A DNA stretch of 61,285 nucleotides from Salinisphaera sp. T31B1 (lineage in GTDB: Bacteria; Pseudomonadota; Gammaproteobacteria; Nevskiales; Salinisphaeraceae): contig NZ_APNH01000007.1 in the NCBI RefSeq assembly GCF_040361275.1, positions 1 to 61,285 of the forward strand. The letters are read 5' to 3'. Positions 50,361-59,135 of the stretch are shown in pieces. Under the pieces are notes generated by a model that was not told the origin of the DNA, ran no database searches, and was given only the letters and a program-made list of their open reading frames with translations. The position numbers and the translations under genes are program-made. Position 1 is the stretch's first letter, and the number at the start of each line of letters is the position of its first letter.

Positions 50361-50393
50361 AAAAGCCCTCCAAGCATGGAGGGCTTTTTTTTT
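50361..50393 (+). terminator. Terminator after tRNA-Arg
   Basis: AAAAGCCCTCC (50361-50371) pairs with GGAGGGCTTTT (50378-50388) around AAGCAT and continues in a run of nine or more T. A strong intrinsic terminator. Confidence 0.93.
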
Positions 50394-51035
50394 GGCTTGC
50401 GTACGCACCGGATTGCGGGAATCCCTGCCTATCGTGCAACGCGCTGCATGGGTGACGCTAAATTCTCTTATCAGTCGGGTGGTCGGGCCGGACGAGCGGT
50501 CGTCTGCCAGCGGTAGCGCAGCGTACCCCGCTCACATGAACTGGCCCATCGTGGTTGGTCGAACGCGATCCCGGCCGGCGTATCGCCCCATCGAGTATCG
50601 AACCTAGAACCCATCTACCGGCCGAGCGGCTTTCTCTGATCCCGCAAGTATCGGCTGGCCGCTGACTCGTTGCGGATATCGCCCTGATCGTCTGCCCTGC
50701 GTCCAGACCTGGCCGGGCCCCTGCGTCACCGGCATCCGGTAATCAGAGGCGGGACTCGCATCTCATGGCATGCGCGTAGGTCGAACTCGCCGGGAGTAAC
50801 CATCGTATGGGGCTCGACGGTAGCCGAGCCGGCCGGCCAACGGTCGGGAAGGTTGCCGTCCGACGTCCTGAGTCCGCCGCGAGCGGGTCGATGCGAACCG
50901 ATAACGGATTCTTGCGAAGTCGGCTTATATCCCGTGTCGCGGTCACTACGCGCAGACCTGAGCGTGAACGGCGCACGTCGATAGGCGGCCGGTCGCACCA
51001 GCAGCGCATTTGAGCGGCTACGACCAAAGGCTGGT
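50394..51035. other. 640-base stretch without recognisable gene
   Basis: Only short frames occur here, with Arg/Ser/Pro-rich translations typical of non-coding high-GC DNA, and none has a good ribosome site. No tRNA, repeat or integrase remnant is visible. Its place between tRNA-Arg and an accessory catabolic operon could mark an old insertion boundary. Confidence 0.5.
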
Positions 51036-51077
51036 TTGACAGCGATTGAGGTATGCATTCTAATTTGTCCGGACAAA
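51036..51077 (+). promoter_or_regulatory. Operon promoter with palindromic operator
   Basis: TTGACA (51036-51041), a 17-base spacer and TCTAAT (51059-51064, 5 of 6) form a near-consensus promoter. A perfect 14-bp palindrome TTTGTCCGGACAAA (51064-51077) covers the end of the -10 and the start site. CGGACA repeats directly after it (51078-51083). The position predicts repression by steric block, probably by the GntR-family protein encoded in the operon. Confidence 0.8.
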
Positions 51078-51161
51078 CGGACATTCAGTTCGACAACCGG
51101 TTCGGCCGTCTCGATTTTCCGGCCTGCCGCGCTTTATGGAATGCATGGAGAACAGGACGTT

Positions 51162-51653
51162 ATGAGCGAGACACAAAACCGCGTACGCCAGCAGATCGGT
51201 CGCTACTTCGACGAGCTGACGGTCGGCGATATCTACGAACATCGGCCGGGCCGCACGATCACAGAGGCGGACAACATCCAGTTCTCGCTGTTGACCCTGA
51301 ACAATCATCCGATGCACTGCGATGCGTCCTACGGCCGTGCCAGCGAGTTCGGTAACAACCTGGTCAACAGCGGCCTGACGCTGGCGATCGTTCTCGGCAT
51401 GACCGTCGGCGATATCAGCGGGAAGGCGATCGCCAACCTGGGCTGGAACGAGATCAAGCTGACTGCACCGATCTTCCCCGGCGACACGATCTATGCTGAA
51501 ACCGAGGTGCTGAGCAAGCGCGAGTCGAAATCGCGTCCGGGTCAGGGAATCGTGGTCACGCGCACCACGGGGCTCAAAGAGGACGGCACCGTATTTCTGA
51601 CGTTCGAGCGTTCCTCGCTCATTCCGGCCCGCGGCCACGCCGTAGACGACTGA
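51162..51653 (+). CDS. MaoC-family hydratase, probable itaconyl-CoA hydratase
   Basis: A 163-residue hot-dog hydratase with the MaoC active site pattern (LTLNNHPMHCDASYG near 43-57, Asn/His/Asp) and NSGLTLAIVLGMTVGD near 68-83. In Pseudomonas aeruginosa the Ich enzyme of this family hydrates itaconyl-CoA to citramalyl-CoA, and its operon has the same set of other genes as here. Mesaconyl-CoA hydration is the alternative. The start ATG 51162 has AGGA upstream; the frame back to 51036 covers promoter and operator. First gene of the operon. Confidence 0.8.
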   Translation: MSETQNRVRQQIGRYFDELTVGDIYEHRPGRTITEADNIQFSLLTLNNHPMHCDASYGRASEFGNNLVNSGLTLAIVLGMTVGDISGKAIANLGWNEIKLTAPIFPGDTIYAETEVLSKRESKSRPGQGIVVTRTTGLKEDGTVFLTFERSSLIPARGHAVDD

Positions 51654-51718
51654 TAAGCGGCGAACTGCGGTTCGTTCGACCAACGACAATCCACGATCCA
51701 ATCGGGAGGAGATCCACG

Positions 51719-52705
51719 ATGCGTCCACTTAAGACGAAGTCCTTGCTGTTTGCGCTTGCCTGCGCGTTCTCGGCTACTGCACCGGCGGCCGACATGGTCA
51801 TGACCAATGAAGTCGCCACCACGCACTGGAAGACCCAGTACATGGAAGAGGTCGGCGAGTCGATCAAGAAAAAGACCGACGGCGAGATCAATCCGATCGT
51901 GTTCCCGTCGGGCCAGATCTACAACGACCAGGACGCGCTCGCGGCCCTGGGAACCGGCGCGGTACAGATGGTCTGGCCGGTGGCAGTACGGCTCGAGACG
52001 ATCGACCCGCGCACCGGCGTGTTGAGCCTGCCGTTCACGCTCAAGACCGAAGATATGCAGAAGGCGTGCTATCGCCAGCAGGTCTCCGACATGCTTACCT
52101 CGTTCGTCGACAAGCGCAATTTGAAGGTCCTGACTCTGCTGCGTGCGGCCGATCTGATCTTCCTGTTCGGCGATAAGGACATCAAGAGCCTGAAGGGTAT
52201 GCAGGGTGCCAAGGTGCGCGTCATCGGCGGCAAGGTCTATCTGGCCACCATGAAGGCTACCGGTGCCAACCCGATTTCCATGCCGGCCTCCGAAATGAGC
52301 ACGGCGCTGGCGCAGGGCACCATCGACGGCGTCCTGAGTTCGGCTGCGGGCTGGGCCGACATGCTGGGCACGTCCGCCCAGTACGGCTATTTCGTACCGG
52401 GCTTCGAACTGGCCACCTATGCGGTCGTCGTCGACAAGTCCTGGTACGACAACCTGAGCGATAAGGACGCGGAGATCGTGCGTGACAGCGTCGAGGATAT
52501 CGCCGACGACCAGTGGACCAGCACGGTCGAAAAGGATCAGAAGCTCATCGAGAAGATGGAATCCGAAGGCGGGACCTACACCGTGGCCGACGATGCCGAG
52601 ATCCAGCGCTGGCGCGACAAGATGCAGCCGGTGGTCGATCAGTTCGCCCAGGAATACCCCGGCGCCGTGGACAAGCTCAAGGCGCTCAATTCGTCCTGCC
52701 AGTAA
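51719..52705 (+). CDS. TRAP transporter substrate-binding protein DctP
   Basis: The 328-residue periplasmic protein has a signal peptide (about 1-24) and DctP-family features: an N-terminal SIKKKTDGEINPIVFPSGQI region, GAVQMVWPVAV, the LKGMQGAKVRVIGG block with the carboxylate-binding Arg near 164, and GTIDGVLSS near 200. GGAGGAG precedes ATG 51719. It delivers a carboxylic acid, here probably itaconate or a related C5-dicarboxylate, to the DctQM permease encoded next. Confidence 0.9.
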   Translation: MRPLKTKSLLFALACAFSATAPAADMVMTNEVATTHWKTQYMEEVGESIKKKTDGEINPIVFPSGQIYNDQDALAALGTGAVQMVWPVAVRLETIDPRTGVLSLPFTLKTEDMQKACYRQQVSDMLTSFVDKRNLKVLTLLRAADLIFLFGDKDIKSLKGMQGAKVRVIGGKVYLATMKATGANPISMPASEMSTALAQGTIDGVLSSAAGWADMLGTSAQYGYFVPGFELATYAVVVDKSWYDNLSDKDAEIVRDSVEDIADDQWTSTVEKDQKLIEKMESEGGTYTVADDAEIQRWRDKMQPVVDQFAQEYPGAVDKLKALNSSCQ

Positions 52706-52753
52706 GCGCAGGGCGGTTTCGAGTCGCGTTCAGTCTTCAACCACGGGATCGGT

Positions 52754-53347
52754 ATGTCCAAAGAACGCAATAGAGTTCTGAAACTGTTCGAGTCGTACGT
52801 GCGATTCGAAAAGAGATACGTGCTCACGGTCGCCACGATCATGTTGATCGGGGCGACCACCATCATGCTCATGGAAGGCATCGGTCGAACGTTTTTCGAC
52901 ACCAGTTTTTTCTGGGCCGAAGAATCGGTGCGCTATCTGGTGCTGTGGGCGTTCTTTCTCACCCTGGGATGTGCTGGCCATGCCGGCCAGCACATCCGCA
53001 CCGATCTGGTCGTCGAGCATTGTCCACGTCCGGTTCGTCAGTTCGCCAGCGCTGTGGCTTGCCTTCTAGGTCTGGTGTTCTGCGGTCTGCTGGTCTATGC
53101 CGCCATTCCCCAGGTCGAGCGTTACCACTCGCTGGGCATGCTCACCGATTCGTCGCTGAATCTGCCGCTCTGGGTGTTGTTCCTGGTGCTGCCGGTCGGG
53201 GCGGTGATGTGGGGCGTGTTCTATCTGCATGGTCTGGTCCGCGTGCTGTCGGGCCACGACGCATTCGTGGACTCTCACCACGATGACGTACCTCTGGAAA
53301 TGAGCGACGACCTGTCGTCCAATCCGCGCAAATCGGAGCAGGCATGA
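52754..53347 (+). CDS. TRAP transporter small permease DctQ
   Basis: A 197-residue membrane protein with four hydrophobic segments (about 22-42, 62-80, 100-122, 138-160) and the DctQ pattern (RFFDTSFFWAEES-like TFFDTSFFWAEESVRYLVLW near 46-65, GHAGQHIRTDL near 75-85). It pairs with DctM to form the sodium-driven permease. The charged C-terminal tail is longer than usual. It overlaps dctM in ATGA. Confidence 0.88.
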   Translation: MSKERNRVLKLFESYVRFEKRYVLTVATIMLIGATTIMLMEGIGRTFFDTSFFWAEESVRYLVLWAFFLTLGCAGHAGQHIRTDLVVEHCPRPVRQFASAVACLLGLVFCGLLVYAAIPQVERYHSLGMLTDSSLNLPLWVLFLVLPVGAVMWGVFYLHGLVRVLSGHDAFVDSHHDDVPLEMSDDLSSNPRKSEQA

Positions 53348-54612
53348 CTATTCTTATTGCGCTTTGCCTGATGCTGCTGCTGCTGGCGATCGGCACCCAC
53401 GTCGCGGTGGTGCTGGGCCTGGTGACCGGTGGCCTGGTGCTCACCGTGGCGGGCGTGCCGGCCACGGTGGTCGCCCAGACGGCTTTCAAGTCGGTCAACA
53501 GCTATCCCATGCTGGCTATCCCGATGTTCGTGCTGGCCGGCAACCTGATGATGAAGGGGAATCTGGCCAGTCTTATGATCGAGCTCATCGGCAGCCTCGT
53601 CCGCGCGGTACGCGGTGGGCTGGCGATCACGGTCATGTTGTCGAGCGTGTTCTTTGCCGCGGTGTCGGGCAGCTCCGTGGGCTCTGCGGCGGCGATCGGC
53701 GTGGCGACGATCGACGGGCTCAAGAAGGAGCGCTATCCGACCCACTTTGCTGCCGGCATCGTGGCCGTCGGCGGCACGCTGGGAATCATGATTCCGCCGT
53801 CGCTGAGCTTCATTCTGATCGGCTCGATCGTCGGCCTGCCGGTCGACAAGCTCTTCGTGGCCGGCATCCTGCCGGCGCTGCTTGAGGCCACGTTCCTGTT
53901 GATCACGGTGGCCTACCTGTCCTGGAAGAATCAGTACGGGGATATCGCACAAGCGCCGGACTTCAAGGGTTTCGGTCGCCGACTGCCGGGCGCCACGGCT
54001 GCTCTGCTGATGCCGGTGCTGATCATCGGCAGTATCTATGGCGGCTATCTCACGCCCACCGAAGTCTCGGCATTCGCCGCAGCCTATGCCGCGTTCCTGT
54101 GCGTGTTCGTGTATCGCAGCGTGCGTATTCGCGACGTCTGGGATGCCGCGCGTAACTCGCTGTTGCAGACGACGATGATCTTCGCAGTCGTGATGGGCGG
54201 CAGCCTGGTCGCGTTCATCCTGGCCCGCATGGGCGTGTCGGCGAACCTGATCAGTCTGATCACCGGGCTGGATCTGGCGGCCTGGCAGTTCTTGCTGCTG
54301 GTGAACGTGCTCCTGCTCATCCTGGGCATGTTCCTCGACGGGGTGGCCCTGGTCGTTTTGACCGCACCGCTGTTGTTCCCGTTGGCCCAGGCGGTCGGTG
54401 TCGACCCGGTCCATTTCGCCGTGATCATGGTGGCCAATTCCGAGATCGCCACAATCACGCCGCCGGTGGGATTGAACCTGTTCGTGATGAGCGGCATCGC
54501 CAAGACGCCGGTCCATGAAGTGGCCCGCGGCGTGCTGCCTTTCTACGGCATCCGTTTGGTGGCCTTGCTGATCATCACCTATGTGCCAGCGCTATCGCTG
54601 GCGCTTCTGTAG
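53344..54612 (+). CDS. TRAP transporter large permease DctM
   Basis: The 422-residue protein has about 12 membrane segments and the DctM signatures: LAIPMFVLAGNLMMKGNLA near 58-76, SSVFFAAVSGSSVGSAAAIG near 100-119, GGTLGIMIPPSLSFILIG and, near the end, NSEIATITPPVGLNLFVMSGIA. Length is the usual 420-430. Translationally coupled to DctQ. With DctP it imports a dicarboxylate using the sodium gradient, in keeping with a marine or halophilic host. Confidence 0.93.
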   Translation: MTILIALCLMLLLLAIGTHVAVVLGLVTGGLVLTVAGVPATVVAQTAFKSVNSYPMLAIPMFVLAGNLMMKGNLASLMIELIGSLVRAVRGGLAITVMLSSVFFAAVSGSSVGSAAAIGVATIDGLKKERYPTHFAAGIVAVGGTLGIMIPPSLSFILIGSIVGLPVDKLFVAGILPALLEATFLLITVAYLSWKNQYGDIAQAPDFKGFGRRLPGATAALLMPVLIIGSIYGGYLTPTEVSAFAAAYAAFLCVFVYRSVRIRDVWDAARNSLLQTTMIFAVVMGGSLVAFILARMGVSANLISLITGLDLAAWQFLLLVNVLLLILGMFLDGVALVVLTAPLLFPLAQAVGVDPVHFAVIMVANSEIATITPPVGLNLFVMSGIAKTPVHEVARGVLPFYGIRLVALLIITYVPALSLALL

Positions 54613-54630
54613 AGCGAAGGAGGAGAGCGC

Positions 54631-56016
54631 ATGATTTCTCAACAGATGGCCGAGTTCGCCCAGAACCTCAAACTGGAGAATGTGCCGGCCGGAGTGGTCG
54701 AGCGTGCCAAGTATCTGATGCTCGATGCCATCGGCATCGGTTATGCGTCCGGGCGACATGCATTCGCCGACAAGGCGATCGCCAGTCTGGCCGATCTGGG
54801 CCCGGGCGAGCACCGCCTGATCGGCCAGGCGGCGACCGGTAGCCTGCGCGATGCGATGCTGGTCAACGGCGTGCTCGTGCACGGCCTGGACTTCGACGAT
54901 ACCCATACGGCGGGCGTCATCCATGCCACGGCCAGTGCGCTGCCCTGTGTGCTGGGCCTGGGCGAGAAATGCGGCAGCTCCACCCGCGACATGCTCGAAG
55001 CCTACGTGCTGGCCATGGAGGTTTCGACCCGGCTGGGCAGCGTCGCACGGGGGGCCTTCCATGCGGCCGGTTTTCACCCGACCGGGGTCATCGGTTTGTT
55101 CGGCTGCACGCTGGCAGCCGGTCGACTGCTGGGTCTATCGGTCGAGGCGATGCAGATGGCCCAGGGCATCGCCTTGAGCATGGCCTCCGGCAGCCTCGAA
55201 TTTCTGGAGGATGGCGCCTGGACCAAACGGCTGCATCCCGGCTGGGCGGCCGGCGCGGCGACGACCGCAGCCATACTGGCCAAGAACGGCTTCGTCGGCC
55301 CCAAGGCGGCGTACGAGGGCCGCTATGGCTTGTTCAACATCTACCTGGGCGGGGAACGCGACAAGGCCGAGCTCGGCCTGGCGACCGATGGATTGGGCGC
55401 CGAATGGGAGATCGAAGGTGTGGCGGTCAAGCCGCTGCCGGCCTGTCATTTCACCCATGCGGCCGCCGATGCCGCGGCGATCATCCATCGCGAGCATGCG
55501 CCCGATATCGACGCCATCGAACGCGTGCAGGTCAAGGTGCCGGCCGGGGTGGTCAATGTCGTATGCGAGCCCGTTGCCAACAAGCAGCATCCGCAGAACA
55601 GCTACGACGCTCAGTTCAGCATTCCCTACACCGTGGCCAGCGGCCTGATCACCGGCGACTTCCAGCTGCGCGATCTCGAGGACGATGCATTGGCCGATAG
55701 CGCGCGCCTGGCGCTTGCCGAGCGGGTCGAATACGAGATCGACCCGGATGCCGATTTCCCGCGTTTCTATTCCGGAGAGGTCATCGTGCACATGGCCGAC
55801 GGGTCCACCTTGACCCACCGGGAGGAGATCAATCGCGGCAACCGCGAGCGCCCGCTGACCAACGACGAGATCACCGCCAAATATCGCAAGAACATGGCTG
55901 AAGTGACGGATTCCGCCACCGCCGACGCCGTGCTCGCCGATGTGATCGCGATGGATCAAACAGATCGAGACGTTCGCGCGCTGGCCGCCACGCTCGCCAA
56001 CGCGCGCAAGGCTTAG
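54631..56016 (+). CDS. MmgE/PrpD family protein
   Basis: A 461-residue protein of the MmgE/PrpD family (2-methylcitrate or cis-aconitate dehydratase-like). Helical N-terminal domain signatures are VERAKYLMLDAIGIGYASGR, the LVHGLDFDDTH motif near 86-96 and AAGFHPTGVIG near 145. The lid domain has LPACHFTHAAADAA near 271 and KQHPQNSYDAQFSIPYTVA near 310-328. PA0881 in the P. aeruginosa itaconate cluster is of this family. Its exact reaction there is uncertain to me. Confidence 0.85.
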   Translation: MISQQMAEFAQNLKLENVPAGVVERAKYLMLDAIGIGYASGRHAFADKAIASLADLGPGEHRLIGQAATGSLRDAMLVNGVLVHGLDFDDTHTAGVIHATASALPCVLGLGEKCGSSTRDMLEAYVLAMEVSTRLGSVARGAFHAAGFHPTGVIGLFGCTLAAGRLLGLSVEAMQMAQGIALSMASGSLEFLEDGAWTKRLHPGWAAGAATTAAILAKNGFVGPKAAYEGRYGLFNIYLGGERDKAELGLATDGLGAEWEIEGVAVKPLPACHFTHAAADAAAIIHREHAPDIDAIERVQVKVPAGVVNVVCEPVANKQHPQNSYDAQFSIPYTVASGLITGDFQLRDLEDDALADSARLALAERVEYEIDPDADFPRFYSGEVIVHMADGSTLTHREEINRGNRERPLTNDEITAKYRKNMAEVTDSATADAVLADVIAMDQTDRDVRALAATLANARKA

Positions 56017-56032
56017 TTCCAAGGAGACACTC

Positions 56033-57181
56033 ATGACAGACGCAATGGACCAGCAGGCAATCATCGATGCGGTCGATCGCTTCCTCGAGAGCGAGGTTCG
56101 GCCCTACGCCCACGATCTGGAAGCGGCCGACGAATACCCCACCGAAATCGTCGAAAAGATGAAGGAGATGGGGCTGTTCGGCTGCCTGATCGATACCGAA
56201 TACGGCGGTCTGGGGCTGGATACGGCCACCTATGCCAAGATCATGGAGCACATGTCCGAGGTCTGGATGTCGCTGTCCGGAGTGATCAACTCGCACACGA
56301 TCATGGCCAACACCGTCCAGCGCCATGGCACCGATGAGCAGAAATCATACTATCTGCCCAAGTTCGCCACCGGCGAAGTGCGCGGCGGCATTGGCCTGAC
56401 CGAGCCGGACTGCGGCACTGACTTGCAGGCCATCCGCACAACGGCCGTACGCGACGGCGACGACTATGTCGTCAACGGGTCCAAGACCTGGATCACCAAC
56501 AGCGGTACGGGCAACTGCATCGCGCTGCTGGTCAAGACCGACAAGAACGCCGATCCGCGACACAAGGGCATGAGCCTGCTGATCGCCGAGAAGGGCGAGG
56601 GCTTCGAGGTCACGCGCAAGCTCGAAAAGCTCGGCTACAGAGGTATCGATACCTGCGAATTGCTTTTCACCGAGTATCGCGTACCGGTGGATCGTCTGAT
56701 CGGTGGCGTCGAGGGGCGCGGGCTGCAGCAGATCCTGTCGGGCCTGGAACTCGGGCGTATCAATATCGCCGCCCGCGGCGTCGGCGTGGCCCAGGCCGCA
56801 CTCAACGAATCGGTGTCCTATTCCCAGGAGCGCAAGACCTTCGGCAAGCCGATCTGCGAGCACCAGGCGATCCAGCTCAAGCTCGGCGAGATGGCCACCC
56901 GCGTCGCGGCGGCACGGCTGCTGACCGAATCCGCGGCCAACGCGTACGACCGGGGCGAGCGCTGCGATATGGAAGCCGGCATGGCCAAGTACTACGCCAG
57001 TGAAGCCGCGATCGAAAACTCGCTCGAGGCGATGCGTATCCATGGCGGCTTCGGCTATTCGCGCGAGTTCAATATCGAGCGGTTGTATCGCGATGCGCCG
57101 CTGCTTGCGATCGGCGAGGGTACCAATGAGATGCAGCGCATCATCATCGCCAAGCAACTGATCGCGAGGAACCCGAAATGA
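56033..57181 (+). CDS. Acyl-CoA dehydrogenase
   Basis: The 382-residue flavoenzyme shows the standard family blocks: GIGLTEPDCGTDLQAIRTTA near 118-137, TWITNSGTGN near 148, the C-terminal ERKTFGKPICEHQAIQLKLG and RIHGGFGYSREFNIERLYRD near 340-360, and GTNEMQRIIIAKQL at the end. Substrate is unknown; in this operon a C5 dicarboxyl-CoA such as methylsuccinyl-CoA is plausible. Its electrons would go to ETF, and an etfB-like gene starts at the window end. ATGA overlap with the CoA-transferase gene. Confidence 0.9.
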   Translation: MTDAMDQQAIIDAVDRFLESEVRPYAHDLEAADEYPTEIVEKMKEMGLFGCLIDTEYGGLGLDTATYAKIMEHMSEVWMSLSGVINSHTIMANTVQRHGTDEQKSYYLPKFATGEVRGGIGLTEPDCGTDLQAIRTTAVRDGDDYVVNGSKTWITNSGTGNCIALLVKTDKNADPRHKGMSLLIAEKGEGFEVTRKLEKLGYRGIDTCELLFTEYRVPVDRLIGGVEGRGLQQILSGLELGRINIAARGVGVAQAALNESVSYSQERKTFGKPICEHQAIQLKLGEMATRVAAARLLTESAANAYDRGERCDMEAGMAKYYASEAAIENSLEAMRIHGGFGYSREFNIERLYRDAPLLAIGEGTNEMQRIIIAKQLIARNPK

Positions 57182-58368
57182 GCCGTCCGCTCGACGACAT
57201 TCGTATCATCACGGTCGAGCAGTATGGCGCGGGGCCGTTCGCGACCCAGTATCTCGCCGATCTGGGCGCGGATATCGTCAAGATCGAAAATCCGGCCAGC
57301 GGCGGCGATGTTGGCCGCCATGTCGGCCCGTACTTCTTTGGCGAGAACGACAGCCAGTTCTTCCAGTCATTCAATCGCAATAAGAAGAGCGTCACGCTCA
57401 ACCTGAAGGATCCGGAAGGCTATGCCATCTTTCGCGACATGGCCAAGGACGCCGATGCAGTGTTCAACAATCTGCGCGGCGATATTCCGGAAAAGCTCGG
57501 GCTGACCTACGACGCGCTCAAGGACATCAATCCGGCGATCGTCAGCGGCCATTTGTCGGCCTATGGTCGTACCGGTTCGCGCAAGGCCTGGCCGGGCTAC
57601 GATTACCTCATGCAGGCCGAGGCCGGCTATCTGTCGCTCACCGGCGAGCCGGGACAACCGCCCGCACGTTTCGGTCTGTCGATCGTGGATTTCATGACCG
57701 GCACCACGGCGGCCCTCGGGTTGATGGCGGGCATCACGCGCGCCCGCGCCAGCGGCGTCGGGGGGGACATCGACGTCTCGCTGTTCGATGTGGCGATCGG
57801 CAACCTGACCTATCTGGCCACCTGGTATCTGCGCGAGAACGTGATCACCGGGCGCGATCCGCGATCGGCGCATCCGTCGCTCACGCCCAGCCAGCTTTAC
57901 AAGACCCGGGACGGCTGGATTCTGATCATGTGCAACAAGGAGAAGTTCTGGAACGTGCTGGCGGAGCGTATCGGCAAACCGGAATGGGCCGACGACGAAC
58001 GTTTCTGCAACTTCTCCCAGCGTCTGGCCAACCGCGATCTGCTCACCGAGATGCTCGACGAGGTGCTGCTCGAGCACGACACCGAGTACTGGCTCGAGCA
58101 GTTCGGTGGCCAGGTGCCGGCAGCACCGGTGAATAACGTGGGTGAGGCCTTGGACAGCCCGTTCGCTCAAGAGCGCGGCGTCGTTGTGGACACCGAGCAT
58201 TCAAAACTCGGCTCGATCAAGACGCTGGCCAGTCCCATTCGTTACCAGGGATCGCCCGTGCCGCTCGAGGCCGGTCACGGAATGGGTGACGATACCGAAG
58301 ACGAACTGCGAAAAATCCGCGACGATGACGGGTGGATTCAAAGTCTTCGGGACAAACAGGTTATATGA
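57178..58368 (+). CDS. CaiB/BaiF CoA-transferase, probable itaconate CoA-transferase
   Basis: The 396-residue family III CoA-transferase has GAGPFATQYLADLGADIVKIENP near 17-39, NRNKKSVTLNLKDPEG near 65-80, SIVDFMTGTTAALG near 163-176 with the expected catalytic Asp, and HPSLTPSQLYKTRDGWILI near 230-248. In P. aeruginosa Ict of this family activates itaconate with succinyl-CoA. Gene content of the operon supports that function, though mesaconate or another dicarboxylate is possible. Overlaps both neighbours by four bases. Confidence 0.85.
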   Translation: MSRPLDDIRIITVEQYGAGPFATQYLADLGADIVKIENPASGGDVGRHVGPYFFGENDSQFFQSFNRNKKSVTLNLKDPEGYAIFRDMAKDADAVFNNLRGDIPEKLGLTYDALKDINPAIVSGHLSAYGRTGSRKAWPGYDYLMQAEAGYLSLTGEPGQPPARFGLSIVDFMTGTTAALGLMAGITRARASGVGGDIDVSLFDVAIGNLTYLATWYLRENVITGRDPRSAHPSLTPSQLYKTRDGWILIMCNKEKFWNVLAERIGKPEWADDERFCNFSQRLANRDLLTEMLDEVLLEHDTEYWLEQFGGQVPAAPVNNVGEALDSPFAQERGVVVDTEHSKLGSIKTLASPIRYQGSPVPLEAGHGMGDDTEDELRKIRDDDGWIQSLRDKQVI

Positions 58369-59135
58369 GCGACGACTTCGAGCATCTGTTCTCGGGCCAG
58401 CCGCGCTATCGCGCGGTTGCCCAGACGCTGGTACGCGAGATTCAGAACGGGCATTTTCCCCAAGGCAGCATGCTGCCCACCGAAAGCGAACTGTGCGAGC
58501 GCTTTTCGGTGAGCCGGCACACGGTTCGGGAGGCGGTACGGCGTCTGCACGATGTCGGTCTGATCTCGCGCAAGGCCGGCGTCGGCACGCGCGTGGTGGC
58601 GACCGAGATCGGGTCTCGTTATATCCATACCAGCGACAGCATTACCGATCTGATGCAGTACGCACGCGATGTGCGCCTGGAGATCGAGCAGTGCCGGGAA
58701 ATCGAGATCGACGAGGTGCTCGCCGAACTGCTGGAAAGCAGTGAGGGCAGTCGGTGGACACATGTCAGCGGTCTGCGCTATCTCAACGGTGAAAGCGTGC
58801 CGCTGGCAACCACCGATGTGTATCTGCCGCCGGAATACCGGCTGTCCGAGACCGAACTGGTCGAGGCGGCCCAGCCGATCTATCGTCTGCTGGAAAACCG
58901 CTATCGTCTCAAGGTCGTCCGAATCGACCAGCAGATCAGCGCGGTGCCGATCCCGGCGCAGGCTGGCGAGCGTCTTCAAGTCGATGCCGACTCGGCCGGG
59001 CTGAAAGTGGTGCGCAAATATTTTGCCGACGACGATGCGCTGCTGGAAGTCGCGGTCAGTCTGCATCACGGTGAGCGCTTTACCTATTCGGTATCTCAGC
59101 AGCTCGAGATCCAGACCATCGGACAGAGCCGGTGA
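58365..59135 (+). CDS. GntR/UTRA-family transcriptional regulator
   Basis: The 256-residue protein has an N-terminal winged helix (about 12-75: YRAVAQTLVREIQNGHFPQG, LPTESELCERFSVSRHTVRE) and a C-terminal UTRA effector domain (about 95-245), so it is of the HutC subgroup. It lies inside the operon, overlapping both neighbours, and probably binds the palindrome at 51064-51077 to repress until an acyl-CoA or acid is present. P. aeruginosa uses a LysR-type protein at this locus, so the control differs. Confidence 0.88.
   Translation: MSDDFEHLFSGQPRYRAVAQTLVREIQNGHFPQGSMLPTESELCERFSVSRHTVREAVRRLHDVGLISRKAGVGTRVVATEIGSRYIHTSDSITDLMQYARDVRLEIEQCREIEIDEVLAELLESSEGSRWTHVSGLRYLNGESVPLATTDVYLPPEYRLSETELVEAAQPIYRLLENRYRLKVVRIDQQISAVPIPAQAGERLQVDADSAGLKVVRKYFADDDALLEVAVSLHHGERFTYSVSQQLEIQTIGQSR

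Noticed and set aside
50394-51161. Small genes between tRNA-Arg and the MaoC hydratase
   Set aside because: Frames are short, Arg/Ser/Pro-rich, lack ribosome sites, and one spans the promoter and operator.
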